Made by a program: the position numbers and the translations under genes. The notes under the pieces are model-generated. The model saw only the letters and a list, made by a program, of their open reading frames with translations, made no database searches and was not told the origin of the DNA. From NCBI GenBank assembly GCA_017529875.1, contig JAFXNC010000018.1, positions 1 to 45,145 on the forward strand: a stretch of DNA of 45,145 bases. Reading direction: 5' to 3'. The DNA is from Ruminococcus sp. GTDB lineage: Bacteria; Bacillota; Clostridia; Oscillospirales; Ruminococcaceae. This document shows positions 23,695 to 32,569 of this stretch, in pieces (position 1 is the first letter of the stretch; the number at the start of each line of letters is the position of its first letter).

Positions 23695-25224
23695 ATGCGC
23701 GATAAGGCAATATTGGAAATGCGCGGTATATACAAGTCGTTTCCGGGCGTAAAGGCGCTGCAGAACGTTGATTTCACGCTCTGCGCGGGTGAGATACACG
23801 CGCTCATGGGTGAAAACGGCGCAGGAAAATCCACGCTCATAAAGGTGCTTACGGGAGTCCATATAAAAGATGAGGGGAAGATCAGCATAAGGACCAAGGA
23901 CGGACAGGAGCAGGAGGTACAGATACATTCTCCGCAGGAGGCTCAGAGAAACGGCATCAGCACCGTTTACCAGGAGATTTCCCTCTGTCCCAATCTTTCC
24001 GTCGCAGAGAATATCTTTCTCGGCCGCGGAGATTCAGCATTTGTAAGCTGGAAAAAAATGAACAAGCGTGCAGGTGAGCTGTTACAGAATCTCGGCATAG
24101 GGGTAAAGCCGACAGATCAGCTCGCAAGCTGCTCCATCGCGGTACAGCAGATGGTGGCTATCGCAAGAGCGGTGGACATGGAGTGCCGCGTACTCATCCT
24201 CGACGAGCCTACTTCCTCGCTGGATGATTCCGAGGTAGCGAAGCTCTTCAAGCTCATGAGAGATCTCAAGAGCAGGGGAGTCGGCATTATCTTCGTTACC
24301 CACTTCCTTGACCAGGTATATGAGGTCTGCGACAAAATCACGGTGCTCCGTGACGGTACTCTTGTCGGAGAATATGAGATAGAGACACTTCCGAGAGTTC
24401 AGCTGGTATCCAAGATGCTCGGCAAAGAGCTGGATGACATGGCTGACATCAAGGAGGACGTTCCCGAGTTCAAGGCCACAGACGAGCTGCCCGTATACGA
24501 GGGCAAGGGTCTGTGCAGCTCCGAGGGCATCAGTCCTTTCGATTTCCACATCCGACGCGGCGAGGTAAACGGCTTTACCGGACTGCTGGGTTCAGGCCGA
24601 AGCGAATGTGTCCGCACTATTTTCGGTGCAGATAAGGTGACAGGCGGAACGGTCAAGATGAACGGCAAGACCGTCAAGATCAACAAGCCCAAGGACGCCA
24701 TGAAGAACGGCATCGGCTACCTGCCCGAGGACAGAAAGCGCGACGGTATCGTCGGCGACCTGTCGGTAAGAGACAACATCATCCTCGCTTTGCAGGTCAA
24801 GACCGGTTTCTTCAAGCCCTTCTCCAAGGCTAAGGCAACAGAGTTCGCCAACGAGTATATCAAGCTCCTGGAGATCAAGACCGCATCGGTCAACACCCCG
24901 ATCAAATCCCTGTCGGGCGGCAATCAGCAGAAGGTCATTCTTGCTCGCTGGCTGCTCACTAACCCGGAATACCTTATCCTCGATGAACCGACCCGAGGCA
25001 TCGACGTCGGCACGAAGATCGCAATACAGAAGCTGGTGCTTAAACTGGCCTCCGAGGGCATGAGCGTAACATTCATATCCTCCGAGACAGATGAAATGCT
25101 CAGGACCTGCTCGCGCCTGCTGGTAATGCGCGACAGAAAGCTGGTCGGAGAGCTCACCGGCAGTCAGCTCACTCAGAACACTATCATGAACACTATCGCA
25201 GGAGGTGACAAGAATGCCGAGTAA
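23695..25224 (+). CDS. Sugar ABC transporter ATP-binding protein (two ATPase domains)
   Basis: A 509-aa protein with two fused ATPase domains, as in RbsA, MglA and YtfR. Domain 1 has Walker A GENGAGKST (39-47) and Walker B VLILDEPTSS. Its signature is degenerate (SCSIAVQQMVAIARA). Domain 2 has the usual altered Walker A (GLLGSGRSE), an intact signature LSGGNQQKV starting at residue 406, and ILDEPTRGID. Such asymmetry is normal in this family. It powers import through the two permeases encoded next. Its end overlaps the first permease start by 11 bases. Confidence 0.95.
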   Translation: MRDKAILEMRGIYKSFPGVKALQNVDFTLCAGEIHALMGENGAGKSTLIKVLTGVHIKDEGKISIRTKDGQEQEVQIHSPQEAQRNGISTVYQEISLCPNLSVAENIFLGRGDSAFVSWKKMNKRAGELLQNLGIGVKPTDQLASCSIAVQQMVAIARAVDMECRVLILDEPTSSLDDSEVAKLFKLMRDLKSRGVGIIFVTHFLDQVYEVCDKITVLRDGTLVGEYEIETLPRVQLVSKMLGKELDDMADIKEDVPEFKATDELPVYEGKGLCSSEGISPFDFHIRRGEVNGFTGLLGSGRSECVRTIFGADKVTGGTVKMNGKTVKINKPKDAMKNGIGYLPEDRKRDGIVGDLSVRDNIILALQVKTGFFKPFSKAKATEFANEYIKLLEIKTASVNTPIKSLSGGNQQKVILARWLLTNPEYLILDEPTRGIDVGTKIAIQKLVLKLASEGMSVTFISSETDEMLRTCSRLLVMRDRKLVGELTGSQLTQNTIMNTIAGGDKNAE

Positions 25225-26317
25225 AATGCCTTCACAGCCCAAGACCTCGTTCTGGGCAAGGCTTTTCAGCCACCAGATAGTTATACCTATCCTTGCGCTG
25301 CTGCTGCTCGCCATTTTTAATCTTATCTCCGACCCGACGTTTTTCAGCATCACCCTCGGACATAACTCAAGCGGCAACGCCGTACTCAGCGGAAACCTTA
25401 TCTCAATAATCGACAGCGGCTCAGAGCTTGCTATCCTTGCTATCGGCATGACCCTGGTAACAGCGGCCTCCGGCGGACAGGATATCTCGGTGGGCGCGGC
25501 AATAGCCATCGCCGGCAGCGCCATGGTCCGCGTGCTCTGCGGCGGCGAGTCCAGCCCTACCGAGCTCAAGGCTCCCATAATCGTTGCATTCCTCATCGGC
25601 GTTGCAGTCGCAATGTTCTTCGGCGCATTCAACGGCACCCTCGTAGCTTATTTCAAGATCCAGCCCATGGTCGCCACCCTGATCCTTTTCACAGCCGGAC
25701 GTTCCATCGCTGCCTGGATCAACAACAATGAGCTGCCCATCGTTCCCGGCGAGGACTTCAAGGTCTTCGGCGGCTACATCCCCGGCATCCCGATCCCGGC
25801 ACCCTTCCTTATCGCCATTGTCTGCTTCATCGTGACATGGCTGATAATGAAATTCACCAACCTCGGACTGTACGTTCAGTCCGTCGGCGTAAACGAGAAG
25901 ACCTCCCGCCTCAACGGTCTCAACCCCGAGCTCATCAAGCTCATGACCTATGTGTTCCTGGGTGTATGCGTTGCGGTGGCGGCTCTTATCAAGGTCAGCC
26001 GTATCTCCTCGATCAACTACTCCGTAATTGCCAAGGATATCGAAATGGACGCTATCCTTGCAGTCGCTCTCGGCGGCAACGCTCTGGGCGGCGGTAAATT
26101 CAGCATCGGCGCGTCGGTGCTGGGCGCTTACGTTATCCAGTTCCTTACCACGACCCTTTACAAGCTTGAAGTCAGCGCCGTTGCGCTGCCCGCATACAAG
26201 GCTGTCGTAGTAATAATACTCGTTGTACTGAGCGCACCCACAGTAAGAGAAAAGCTCTCGCGCTTAGGCAAAAAGCTCCGCCCCGATAAGCACGGTGCGG
26301 AAGCATCCAAGGCTTGA
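25214..26317 (+). CDS. Sugar ABC transporter permease 1 (YtfT-like)
   Basis: A 367-aa inner-membrane protein of the BPD_transp_2 (RbsC/YtfT) family with about eight to ten hydrophobic segments. The conserved loop ASGGQDISVGAAIAIAGS is near residue 90, and a second internal-repeat element ALGGNALGGGKFSIGASVLG lies near residue 285. I chose the ATG at 25214: an AGGAGGTGA ribosome site sits at 25200-25208, and the in-frame GTG at 25205 lies within that site. It is translationally coupled to the ATPase gene and pairs with the second permease as a heterodimer. Confidence 0.92.
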   Translation: MPSKMPSQPKTSFWARLFSHQIVIPILALLLLAIFNLISDPTFFSITLGHNSSGNAVLSGNLISIIDSGSELAILAIGMTLVTAASGGQDISVGAAIAIAGSAMVRVLCGGESSPTELKAPIIVAFLIGVAVAMFFGAFNGTLVAYFKIQPMVATLILFTAGRSIAAWINNNELPIVPGEDFKVFGGYIPGIPIPAPFLIAIVCFIVTWLIMKFTNLGLYVQSVGVNEKTSRLNGLNPELIKLMTYVFLGVCVAVAALIKVSRISSINYSVIAKDIEMDAILAVALGGNALGGGKFSIGASVLGAYVIQFLTTTLYKLEVSAVALPAYKAVVVIILVVLSAPTVREKLSRLGKKLRPDKHGAEASKA

Positions 26318-26331
26318 AGGAGGTGTCAGGA

Positions 26332-27402
26332 ATGAGTTTTCTGTTCAAAAGGAATCAGCCCGGTTTCCTTAAAAAACCCGGCAAAATGACCGACACCAAC
26401 CTCCTGACCACCATTACGATAGTCGTGTTCCTCGTAATGTACCTCTGTGCCATAGTCTTCCTCAAAGAGGGCTTCCTCAAGCCCCAGACCATGCTCAACC
26501 TCATAAGCACCAACTCCTACCTGATAATCCTCGCCTGCGGCATGAGCCTCGTTATGATAACCGGCGGTATCGACATCTCCGTCGGCGGCGTTACGGCTCT
26601 CGTATCCATGTGCTGCGCGGTTTATCTTGAAAACAACGGCGGCAGCGTCCCGGTGGCGATACTCATGTCAGTCGGGATCGGTCTTGCCTTCGGTCTCGTG
26701 CAGGGCTTCCTGGTAGCTTACCTCGACATCCAGCCCTTCATCGTTACCCTGGCGGGAATGTTCTTCGCAAGAGGCATGACCACTATCGTCAACGCCAATC
26801 CTATCAACGTTACCTCCAACGAGAGCTTCATGTCCCTCAAAGACACAAGGATAATCATTCCTCTGCTGGGCTCCACCACCAAGAAGGGCAAGTACATCCC
26901 CGCGACTATCGAGATCGGCGTTATCGTAGCCCTCGTGATCGTAGCCGTACTGTTCGTGATGCTCAAATGGTCCAAGCTGGGACGCAGCTTCTATGCAGTC
27001 GGCGGCAACAGACAGAGCGCTCTGATGCTGGGTATCAACGTTAGAAGAACTACCTTCATCTCCCACGTTCTCTGCGGACTGCTGGCAGGTATCGGCGGTT
27101 TCGTATACTTCATGCACATCGGTTCCGGTTCGCCTGCTCACGCCTCCGGCGCTGAGATGAACGCCATCGCCTCGTCGATCATCGGCGGCACGATGCTAAC
27201 GGGCGGCGTAGGAAACATCATAGGTACGCTGTTCGGCGTGCTGTCACTGGTACTGATACAGAACATCGTTTCCTCTATCGGTCTCGATCAGGCATGGTGG
27301 ACCGGTATCACTATCGCCGCGATGCTCTGCATATTCCTCATTATCCAGAGCATAATCATCGCCCACAGAAAGAAGGCCAACAAGGCTGCAGGTGCGGCGT
27401 AA
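26332..27402 (+). CDS. Sugar ABC transporter permease 2 (YjfF-like)
   Basis: A 356-aa membrane protein of the same family, with MITGGIDISVGGVTALVSM near residue 75 and IIGGTMLTGGVGNIIGTLFG near residue 285. AAGGAGGTG at 26317-26325 gives the ATG at 26332; an upstream in-frame TTG would fall before that site. Having two distinct permease genes, not one homodimerising permease, is the mark of the YtfQRT-YjfF type. Confidence 0.92.
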   Translation: MSFLFKRNQPGFLKKPGKMTDTNLLTTITIVVFLVMYLCAIVFLKEGFLKPQTMLNLISTNSYLIILACGMSLVMITGGIDISVGGVTALVSMCCAVYLENNGGSVPVAILMSVGIGLAFGLVQGFLVAYLDIQPFIVTLAGMFFARGMTTIVNANPINVTSNESFMSLKDTRIIIPLLGSTTKKGKYIPATIEIGVIVALVIVAVLFVMLKWSKLGRSFYAVGGNRQSALMLGINVRRTTFISHVLCGLLAGIGGFVYFMHIGSGSPAHASGAEMNAIASSIIGGTMLTGGVGNIIGTLFGVLSLVLIQNIVSSIGLDQAWWTGITIAAMLCIFLIIQSIIIAHRKKANKAAGAA

Positions 27403-27423
27403 CTGCTGAAAGGATCTGAAATT

Positions 27424-29010
27424 ATGGATACAGCAAAATATATCAGTGAAGGTAAGGCTGTGATCGGTATAGAATTCGGCTCCACAAGGATCAAGGCCGT
27501 GCTCACCGGCGAAGGCTTCGAGCCCCTCGCTGCCGGTGTACACGACTGGCAGAATACCTTTGCCGACGGCGTCTGGACTTATCCGCTGGATGAAGTCAAG
27601 GAAGGTCTGCGGGACTGCTTCGCGGATCTGATGAACAACGTTGAAAAGCAGTACGGCGTCAAGCTCACCTCCGCTGCGGGCATCGGCCTTTCGGCGATGA
27701 TGCACGGCTATCTCGTCTTTGACGACAAGGACGAGCAGCTGGTGCCCTTCCGCACCTGGAGAAACACCATAACCGAGAAGGCTGCCGACCTGCTCACCGA
27801 GGAATTCGGATTCAATGTGCCTCAGCGCTGGAGTATCGCCCACCTCTATCAGGCCATACTCAACGACGAGCCCCACATTGACAAAATAGCTTTCCTGACC
27901 ACTCTTGCGGGCTATGTGCATTTCCTGCTCACCGGAGAGAAGGTCATCGGCATCGGCGACGCTTCGGGCATATTCCCCATTGACCCCGTAGGCAGGATCT
28001 ACGACGAGAGGATGACTGAGCGTTTCGACGAGCTCACTGCGGGTACCCGCTTCACTGCCAAGCTCCTTGACATCCTGCCCGGGATCGTCACAGTAGGGGA
28101 GTGCGCAGGCACCCTCACCGAGGCGGGAGCCAAGCTCCTCGACCCCACAGGTACATTCAAGGCAGGCGTGCCTCTCTGTCCGCCCGAGGGCGACGCACAG
28201 ACCGGCATGGCAGCCACCAACAGCATAACCCCCAAGACCGGCAACGTCTCCGCAGGCACCTCGATATTCTCCATGATAGTTCTGGAGAAGAACCTCGAAA
28301 AGGTACACCGCGAGATAGACATTGTCACCACCCCCAACAGCGACCCCGTGGCTATGGTACACTGCAACAACTGCACCACCGACCTGGATGCCTGGGTGAA
28401 GGTCTTCGGCGGAGTGCTGGCTAAGGCCGGCGCCGATATGCCCAAGGGCAAGCTCTACGATATGCTCTATGAGCTGGCTGCCGAGGGCGACCCCGACTGC
28501 GGCGGCATCATTTCCTACAACTACTACGCAGGCGAACAGGTAACAGAGCTCCAAAGCGGCAAGCCTCTGCTTTTCAGGAGACCCGACTCTCCCTTTACCC
28601 CTGCCAACCTGTTTCGCAGCCTCGTTTATTCGACTGTTGCGACACTTAAACTGGGCATGGATATCCTCACCGAGGAAGAAAAAGTCTCCCTTGACCGCAT
28701 CTATGCACACGGCGGACTGTTCAAGACCCCGGTGCCCTCACAGGGCATACTGGCGGCTGCACTGGGCACCGACGTCACTCTGATGAAGTCGGCAGGCGAG
28801 GGCGGCGCATGGGGCATAGCACTGCTGGCGGCATATATGCTGCGTGAGGACAAAGCCCAGACCCTTGAAGGCTTCCTTGCGGACTGCGTATTTAAGGACA
28901 TGGACGGCAGCACCGTTTCTCCCGAGGCATCCTGCGTTGAGGGCATCAATGCGTATATGAAGGACTACAAGGCAGGTCTTGCCGCCGAAAAGGCTGCGGC
29001 AGAGGCCTGA
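27424..29010 (+). CDS. FGGY-family carbohydrate kinase, probable L-ribulokinase
   Basis: A 528-aa sugar kinase of the FGGY/actin-like ATPase fold. The phosphate-1 loop is GIEFGSTRIKAVL (from residue 15), with Glu where many members have Asp. GLSAMMHGYLVFD and GNVSAGTSIFSM are also recognisable, and the C-terminal half has IYAHGGLFKTP and SAGEGGAWGIALLAAY. It differs from classical AraB. By position, directly before araA and after an arabinose-type transporter, it would phosphorylate L-ribulose to L-ribulose-5-phosphate. L-xylulose or another ketose are alternatives. No epimerase (araD) gene is in the window. Confidence 0.85.
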   Translation: MDTAKYISEGKAVIGIEFGSTRIKAVLTGEGFEPLAAGVHDWQNTFADGVWTYPLDEVKEGLRDCFADLMNNVEKQYGVKLTSAAGIGLSAMMHGYLVFDDKDEQLVPFRTWRNTITEKAADLLTEEFGFNVPQRWSIAHLYQAILNDEPHIDKIAFLTTLAGYVHFLLTGEKVIGIGDASGIFPIDPVGRIYDERMTERFDELTAGTRFTAKLLDILPGIVTVGECAGTLTEAGAKLLDPTGTFKAGVPLCPPEGDAQTGMAATNSITPKTGNVSAGTSIFSMIVLEKNLEKVHREIDIVTTPNSDPVAMVHCNNCTTDLDAWVKVFGGVLAKAGADMPKGKLYDMLYELAAEGDPDCGGIISYNYYAGEQVTELQSGKPLLFRRPDSPFTPANLFRSLVYSTVATLKLGMDILTEEEKVSLDRIYAHGGLFKTPVPSQGILAAALGTDVTLMKSAGEGGAWGIALLAAYMLREDKAQTLEGFLADCVFKDMDGSTVSPEASCVEGINAYMKDYKAGLAAEKAAAEA

Positions 29011-29029
29011 CAGAAGGAGTAGAAGATAT

Positions 29030-30466
29030 ATGAAATTCTGGTTCATCACCGGCTCCCAGTTTCTTTACGGCGAGGAAACGCTCAAACAGGTCGAGGCTAA
29101 CTCGAAGGTGATAGTCAAAGGCCTCAAAAAAGCGCCCTTCCCCATAAAGTACAAGCTGACAGCCAAGACCGAGGCTGAGATCGAGAAGATCGTCAAGGAA
29201 GCGAATTACGACGACGACTGCGCCGGCATAATCACTTTCTGCCACACCTTCTCCCCCTCAAAAATGTGGATCAACGGCCTTGCACTTCTGCAAAAGCCCT
29301 GGCTGCATCTGCATACACAGTTCAACGAGTCTATCCCCAACGAGGAGATAGACATGGATTACATGAACCTTCACCAGTCCGCTCACGGCGACCGTGAGCA
29401 CGGCTTTATCGGTGCCCGTCTGCGTGCTCCGAGGACGGTCGTTGCAGGCTACTGGAAGGATCCCGCAGTTATCGAGCGCATCGGCAACTGGCAGAGAGCC
29501 GCTGTCGGCGCTGCATTCAGCAGGAGCCTTAAAATAGTACGTTTCGGCGACAATATGCGCGAGGTAGCCGTTACCGAAGGCGACAAGGTTGAAGCACAGC
29601 TCAAACTCGGCTGGCAGGTGAACACTTGGGCAGTGGGTGATCTTGTAAAGGTCATGGACGCCGTCACCGATGCCGAGATCGACGCTCTCGTTTCGGAGTA
29701 CAGGAGCCTGTACGACCTTGACGAGAAGGACATGGACTCCATCCGATACCAGGCTCGGGAGGAGATCGCCATCGAGAAGATACTTGTGCGCGTGGGCGCA
29801 AAGGCATACACCAATACCTTTGAAGACCTCCACGGCATGAAGCAGCTTCCCGGTCTGGCCTCCCAGCATCTTATGTCAAAGGGTTACGGCTTCGGCGCGG
29901 AGGGCGACTGGAAGACAGCCGGTCTTACCGCCATAATCAAGGCCATGTACCCCGAGGGCAGAGCCTCCTTCATGGAGGATTATACCTATGATTACAAGCA
30001 CGAGCTTATCCTCGGCGCACATATGCTGGAGGTATGCCCGTCAATAGCAGCCGACCGCCCCAGGATCGAAGTACATCATCTGGGTATCGGCGGCAAGGAA
30101 GACCCTGCAAGGCTGGTCTTCGAGGGCGCAGAGGGCAAGGCCACCGCGCTTTCGATGATCGACGCCGGCGGCAGGCTGAGGCTCATCGCTCAGAGCGTTG
30201 AGTGCGTAAAGCCCTTCCAGGATATGCCCAATCTCCCTGTTGCCCGTGCAATGTGGAGACCGGAGCCTTCCTTCCTCAAAGGCCTTGAATGTTGGCTCAT
30301 CGCAGGCGGCGCACATCACACCGTGCTCTCCTACGACATTCCGGCAGAGACCGTCAGGGCGTTCGCCAAGATCTTCGGTATCGAGCTGGTAGAGATCAAC
30401 AGCGAGTCCACCCCTGAAAAGCTCGAGCGCGACCTGATGCTCGGCGACCTCATTTATTCACGCTGA
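29030..30466 (+). CDS. araA: L-arabinose isomerase
   Basis: Interconverts L-arabinose and L-ribulose with a manganese-type metal centre. The 478-aa product begins MKFWFITGSQFLYGEETLKQ, a family signature. The expected metal and catalytic residues are present: E316 in FMEDYTYD, E334 in MLEVCPS, H349/H350 in EVHHLGIGG and H429/H430 in GAHHTVLSY. An AAGGAG at 29013-29018 precedes the ATG at 29030; a longer frame overlapping the kinase gene is not needed. It is the last gene of the operon and is followed by a terminator. Confidence 0.97.
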   Translation: MKFWFITGSQFLYGEETLKQVEANSKVIVKGLKKAPFPIKYKLTAKTEAEIEKIVKEANYDDDCAGIITFCHTFSPSKMWINGLALLQKPWLHLHTQFNESIPNEEIDMDYMNLHQSAHGDREHGFIGARLRAPRTVVAGYWKDPAVIERIGNWQRAAVGAAFSRSLKIVRFGDNMREVAVTEGDKVEAQLKLGWQVNTWAVGDLVKVMDAVTDAEIDALVSEYRSLYDLDEKDMDSIRYQAREEIAIEKILVRVGAKAYTNTFEDLHGMKQLPGLASQHLMSKGYGFGAEGDWKTAGLTAIIKAMYPEGRASFMEDYTYDYKHELILGAHMLEVCPSIAADRPRIEVHHLGIGGKEDPARLVFEGAEGKATALSMIDAGGRLRLIAQSVECVKPFQDMPNLPVARAMWRPEPSFLKGLECWLIAGGAHHTVLSYDIPAETVRAFAKIFGIELVEINSESTPEKLERDLMLGDLIYSR

Positions 30467-30498
30467 TCCTGTTCCTCCTTATATTCTGCATTTAGAAG

Positions 30499-30534
30499 CA
30501 GAGCCCCGCGGCACCGTCCGCGAGGCTCTGTTTC
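30499..30534 (+). terminator. Terminator of the arabinose operon
   Basis: CAGAGCC (30499-30505) pairs with GGCTCTG (30524-30530), with a CGCGG/CCGCG inner stem, followed by TTTCTGTG. Confidence 0.8.
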
Positions 30535-30599
30535 TGTGTATTCATCATTATAGTATTTCAGCAAAACAACAATGGACCTCAGCTTCATTTCGATCGCGG

Positions 30600-30891
30600 T
30601 GTGACATAACTGATCTCAATACCAAGCTCTTCTGAAATGCTTGATCTCATCTCGGCTCAGATCCTCGATCTTCAGTTTAGGGATGGGAACACAGTCCCAG
30701 GTCAGGCCTTGAGATTTGAGCAGCCAAATTGGGATTTTTAGAAAAAGCTGTTGCTTGCAAATACACTTTCTTTGTGTGCATCTGTATTTATCACTTGCGA
30801 TGACGCTTTCAACCGGGATCGGCTTCGTGTACGGATTCAGCTCTGTGGTACAGATCAGGATAAGCAAGAAGCAGATGGAGTTCGGTGCCAA
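30600..30891 (-). pseudogene. Eroded gene remnant, minus strand
   Basis: A minus-strand frame encodes SQGLTWDCVPIPKLKIEDLS followed by RDEIKHFRRAWY and a stop. The pattern GLTWDxxPxP...IEDLxxxxIxxFRR recalls proteins with a Schlafen/AlbA_2-type DNA-binding domain, but the piece is short and lacks a start or ribosome site. I read it as a relic. The family guess is weak. Confidence 0.35.
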
Positions 30892-31046
30892 GGAGAGCGG
30901 TATTACCTACGCTATGATAAGCGGCGTACCGCTCGAAGAACGGAGAACCTCCGAAGGAGATGCTGGCGATCTACAACTATGAGCATAATAAGCAGATAAG
31001 CAGAGCCGCGATTATCAAGCAAATGATTGAGATATTTGAGAAATAA
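30850..31046 (+). pseudogene. Eroded gene remnant, plus strand, frameshifted
   Basis: One frame reads KQMEFGAKESGITYAMISGV and PLEE. About 10 codons later a different frame reads PPKEMLAIYNYEHNKQISRA, then AIIKQMIEIFEK and a stop at 31044-31046, with a terminator hairpin right after. Together they look like the end of one small protein broken by a frameshift. I do not recognise the family. The position beside the tmRNA 3' end, a frequent integration site, suggests leftover mobile DNA. Confidence 0.4.
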
Positions 31047-31054
31047 CAAGAGTA

Positions 31055-31081
31055 CCCGCAGGCAATAGTCTGCGGGCTTTT
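31055..31081 (+). terminator. Terminator hairpin after the plus-strand remnant
   Basis: CCCGCAG (31055-31061) pairs with CTGCGGG (31070-31076), followed by CTTTT. A repeated TCGTGTCATA (from about 31081 and 31092) follows. Confidence 0.75.
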
Positions 31082-31165
31082 CGTGTCATATTTCGTGTCA
31101 TACATTTATCAGAATACCCGATGTTTTATTGATATACAGATATTTTATCAATTATAAAGATAAAA

Positions 31166-31207
31166 GAAAACCGCGTATTTGCGCACTTTGCGCATTTACG
31201 CGGTTTG
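31166..31207 (-). terminator. Terminator of tmRNA
   Basis: AAACCGCGTA (31168-31177) pairs with TACGCGGTTT (31197-31206), with an inner TGCGCA/TGCGCA stem. The minus-strand product ends in a U-rich tract just after the tmRNA 3' end. Confidence 0.85.
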
Positions 31208-31212
31208 ATGTT

Positions 31213-31574
31213 TGGTGGAGATGACGGGAATTGAACCCGTGTCCGAAAACCTGTCCCGATGAATTTCTCCGAGCGCAGCTTGTTATTCCGGCTTTCGCCC
31301 TTTCCCTTGCGGAGCTGCAAGCAAGCACGCGGCTCCGTTCAGTAGGCTGTTATACATCACGCGGCTACAGCCGTCATCGCGGGACGTTCACCACTGATCG
31401 ACGCCTTGTCCCGAGCCGTGGTACTCTCAGGCAAGACGGGCGCTGCGCTTAGGCAGCAGCCAGTGCAAAATTATCTTTGTCGTCTAATTTTAAAACGTGC
31501 GCCTTTTAAAGAGTTCTGCGCGCCTCTGCTCGCTTATCATCCTTCGAGATCCCCGTCGAAACCTTTACATCCCC
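31213..31574 (-). ncRNA. ssrA: tmRNA (SsrA)
   Basis: The RNA runs from GGGGATGTAAAGGTTTCGAC at the 5' end (31574) to the encoded CCA at 31213-31215. The 5' GGGGATG pairs with the 3' CATCTCC to form the tRNA-like acceptor stem, and the T-loop GGTTCAATTC is present. The message part reads GAC GAC AAA GAT AAT TTT then GCA CTG GCT GCT GCC and TAA (31484 to 31449), giving the degradation tag DDKDNFALAAA after the alanine carried by tmRNA. It rescues stalled ribosomes with SmpB, whose gene lies 136 bases upstream on the same strand. The length of about 362 nt is normal. The resume codon GAC is my reading from the tag and flanking sequence. Confidence 0.95.
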
Positions 31575-31710
31575 TTTTTTAGCTCCGGGACGGCTCGGCT
31601 GCGCTCGCCTGTCCTTTTCGCGTCGCTTCTCACTTTTGCAACGAGCATTCAGCTCATTTTGTTCGCGCGGAGTGGTTCTTCATTGTCAGGGCTTGGTTGG
31701 GGCTTTGCTT

Positions 31711-32181
31711 TTAATGGTTGCGCTCCTTCATGGCGCGGTCAATGTCGCGGGCGGCGGCTTTCTGTGCCATGTCGTCGCGCTTGTCATAGAGCTTTTTGCC
31801 TTTACAGAGGCCGAGGGCGACCTTTACCCTGCTGCCCTTGAAGTACAGCGTCAGCGGGATCAGCGTGAGCCCCTCCTGCTTGACCTTGCCGTAGAGCCTG
31901 TTGATCTCCTTCTTATGGAGCAGCAGCCTTCTGACGCGCATAGGGTCGCGGTTGAAGATATTGCCCTGCTCATAGGGTGAGATATGCATACCCTTGACCC
32001 ACATCTCTCCGTTATCCACCGAGCACCAGGCGTCCTTAAGGTTTACGCCGCCCCTTCTGAGGGACTTTACCTCGGTGCCGACCAGCTCTATGCCGCACTC
32101 GATCTGCTCCAGTATGAAATAATCATGTCTCGCCTTACGGTTATCGGCGATCTGTTTTGTGCCGTTTTTGTTTATAGCCAA
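31711..32181 (-). CDS. smpB: SsrA-binding protein SmpB
   Basis: A small beta-barrel protein that binds the tRNA-like part of tmRNA and delivers it to stalled ribosomes. The 156-aa product has the family pattern: [20 protein letters not shown], then GTEVKSLR, then GYxxxx-type [23 protein letters not shown] and a basic C-terminal tail [17 protein letters not shown]. The ribosome site GAAAGGAGGTG is strong. The smpB-ssrA order is common in Bacillota. Confidence 0.97.
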   Translation of the reverse strand: MAINKNGTKQIADNRKARHDYFILEQIECGIELVGTEVKSLRRGGVNLKDAWCSVDNGEMWVKGMHISPYEQGNIFNRDPMRVRRLLLHKKEINRLYGKVKQEGLTLIPLTLYFKGSRVKVALGLCKGKKLYDKRDDMAQKAAARDIDRAMKERNH

Positions 32182-32209
32182 ATCGACACCTCCTTTCGGG
32201 TAGTATTTT

Positions 32210-32238
32210 ATTATACACTATCCGTTTGGAGATGTCAA
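32210..32238 (-). promoter_or_regulatory. Promoter of smpB
   Basis: Minus strand: TTGACA (32238-32233), a 17-base spacer, TATAAT (32215-32210): a perfect consensus promoter. It separates smpB-ssrA from the PFL operon upstream. Confidence 0.92.
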
Positions 32239-32271
32239 TAGCTAAGGCCAGTATTTACATTATGTTTACAA

Positions 32272-32523
32272 TTAGATCTTGTCGTGGAACGTCCTTGAGA
32301 TGACGTCGTCCTGCTGCTCCTTGGTGAGCTTGACGAAGTTCACAGCGTAGCCCGACACGCGGACTGTGAGCTGGGGGTACTTCTCGGGGTGAGCCTGTGC
32401 GTCCAGCAAAGTCTCGCGGGTGAAGACGTTCACGTTCAGGTGATGTCCGCCCTTTTCAACGTAGCCGTCCAGCAGCTCCACCAGGTTATCTACCTGTCTG
32501 TCGTTGGGGATATTGTTTGCCAT
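32272..32523 (-). CDS. Stand-alone glycyl-radical domain of pyruvate formate-lyase (GrcA-like)
   Basis: An 83-aa protein that corresponds to the last 80 or so residues of ordinary PFL. It has [17 protein letters not shown] (17-33), a [20 protein letters not shown] segment and the radical motif RVSGYA with Gly58 as the predicted radical site. The catalytic subunit encoded at 32785-34854 ends just before this domain, so the two must combine to give an active enzyme. The same domain occurs alone in E. coli GrcA (YfiD), there as a spare part for oxygen-damaged PFL; here it would be an obligatory subunit. The ATG at 32523 has an AAAGGAG ribosome site. A perfect hairpin (32545-32565) precedes it. 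The activating radical-SAM enzyme is not in the window. Confidence 0.92.
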   Translation of the reverse strand: MANNIPNDRQVDNLVELLDGYVEKGGHHLNVNVFTRETLLDAQAHPEKYPQLTVRVSGYAVNFVKLTKEQQDDVISRTFHDKI

Positions 32524-32544
32524 TGATCTCGCTCCTTTCGCGTT

Positions 32545-32565
32545 TGGTCGGTCACTGACCGACCA
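32545..32565 (-). promoter_or_regulatory. Perfect intercistronic hairpin before the glycyl-radical gene
   Basis: TGGTCGGTCA (32545-32554) and TGACCGACCA (32556-32565) are perfect inverted arms around a single base. There is no U-run, so it is not a typical terminator. It may mark mRNA processing or stabilise the downstream message and raise synthesis of the radical subunit. Confidence 0.65.
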
Positions 32566-32569
32566 GACT

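Noticed and set aside
27244..28710. A 488-codon open frame on the minus strand
   Set aside because: Antisense of the second permease and the FGGY kinase, both well supported.
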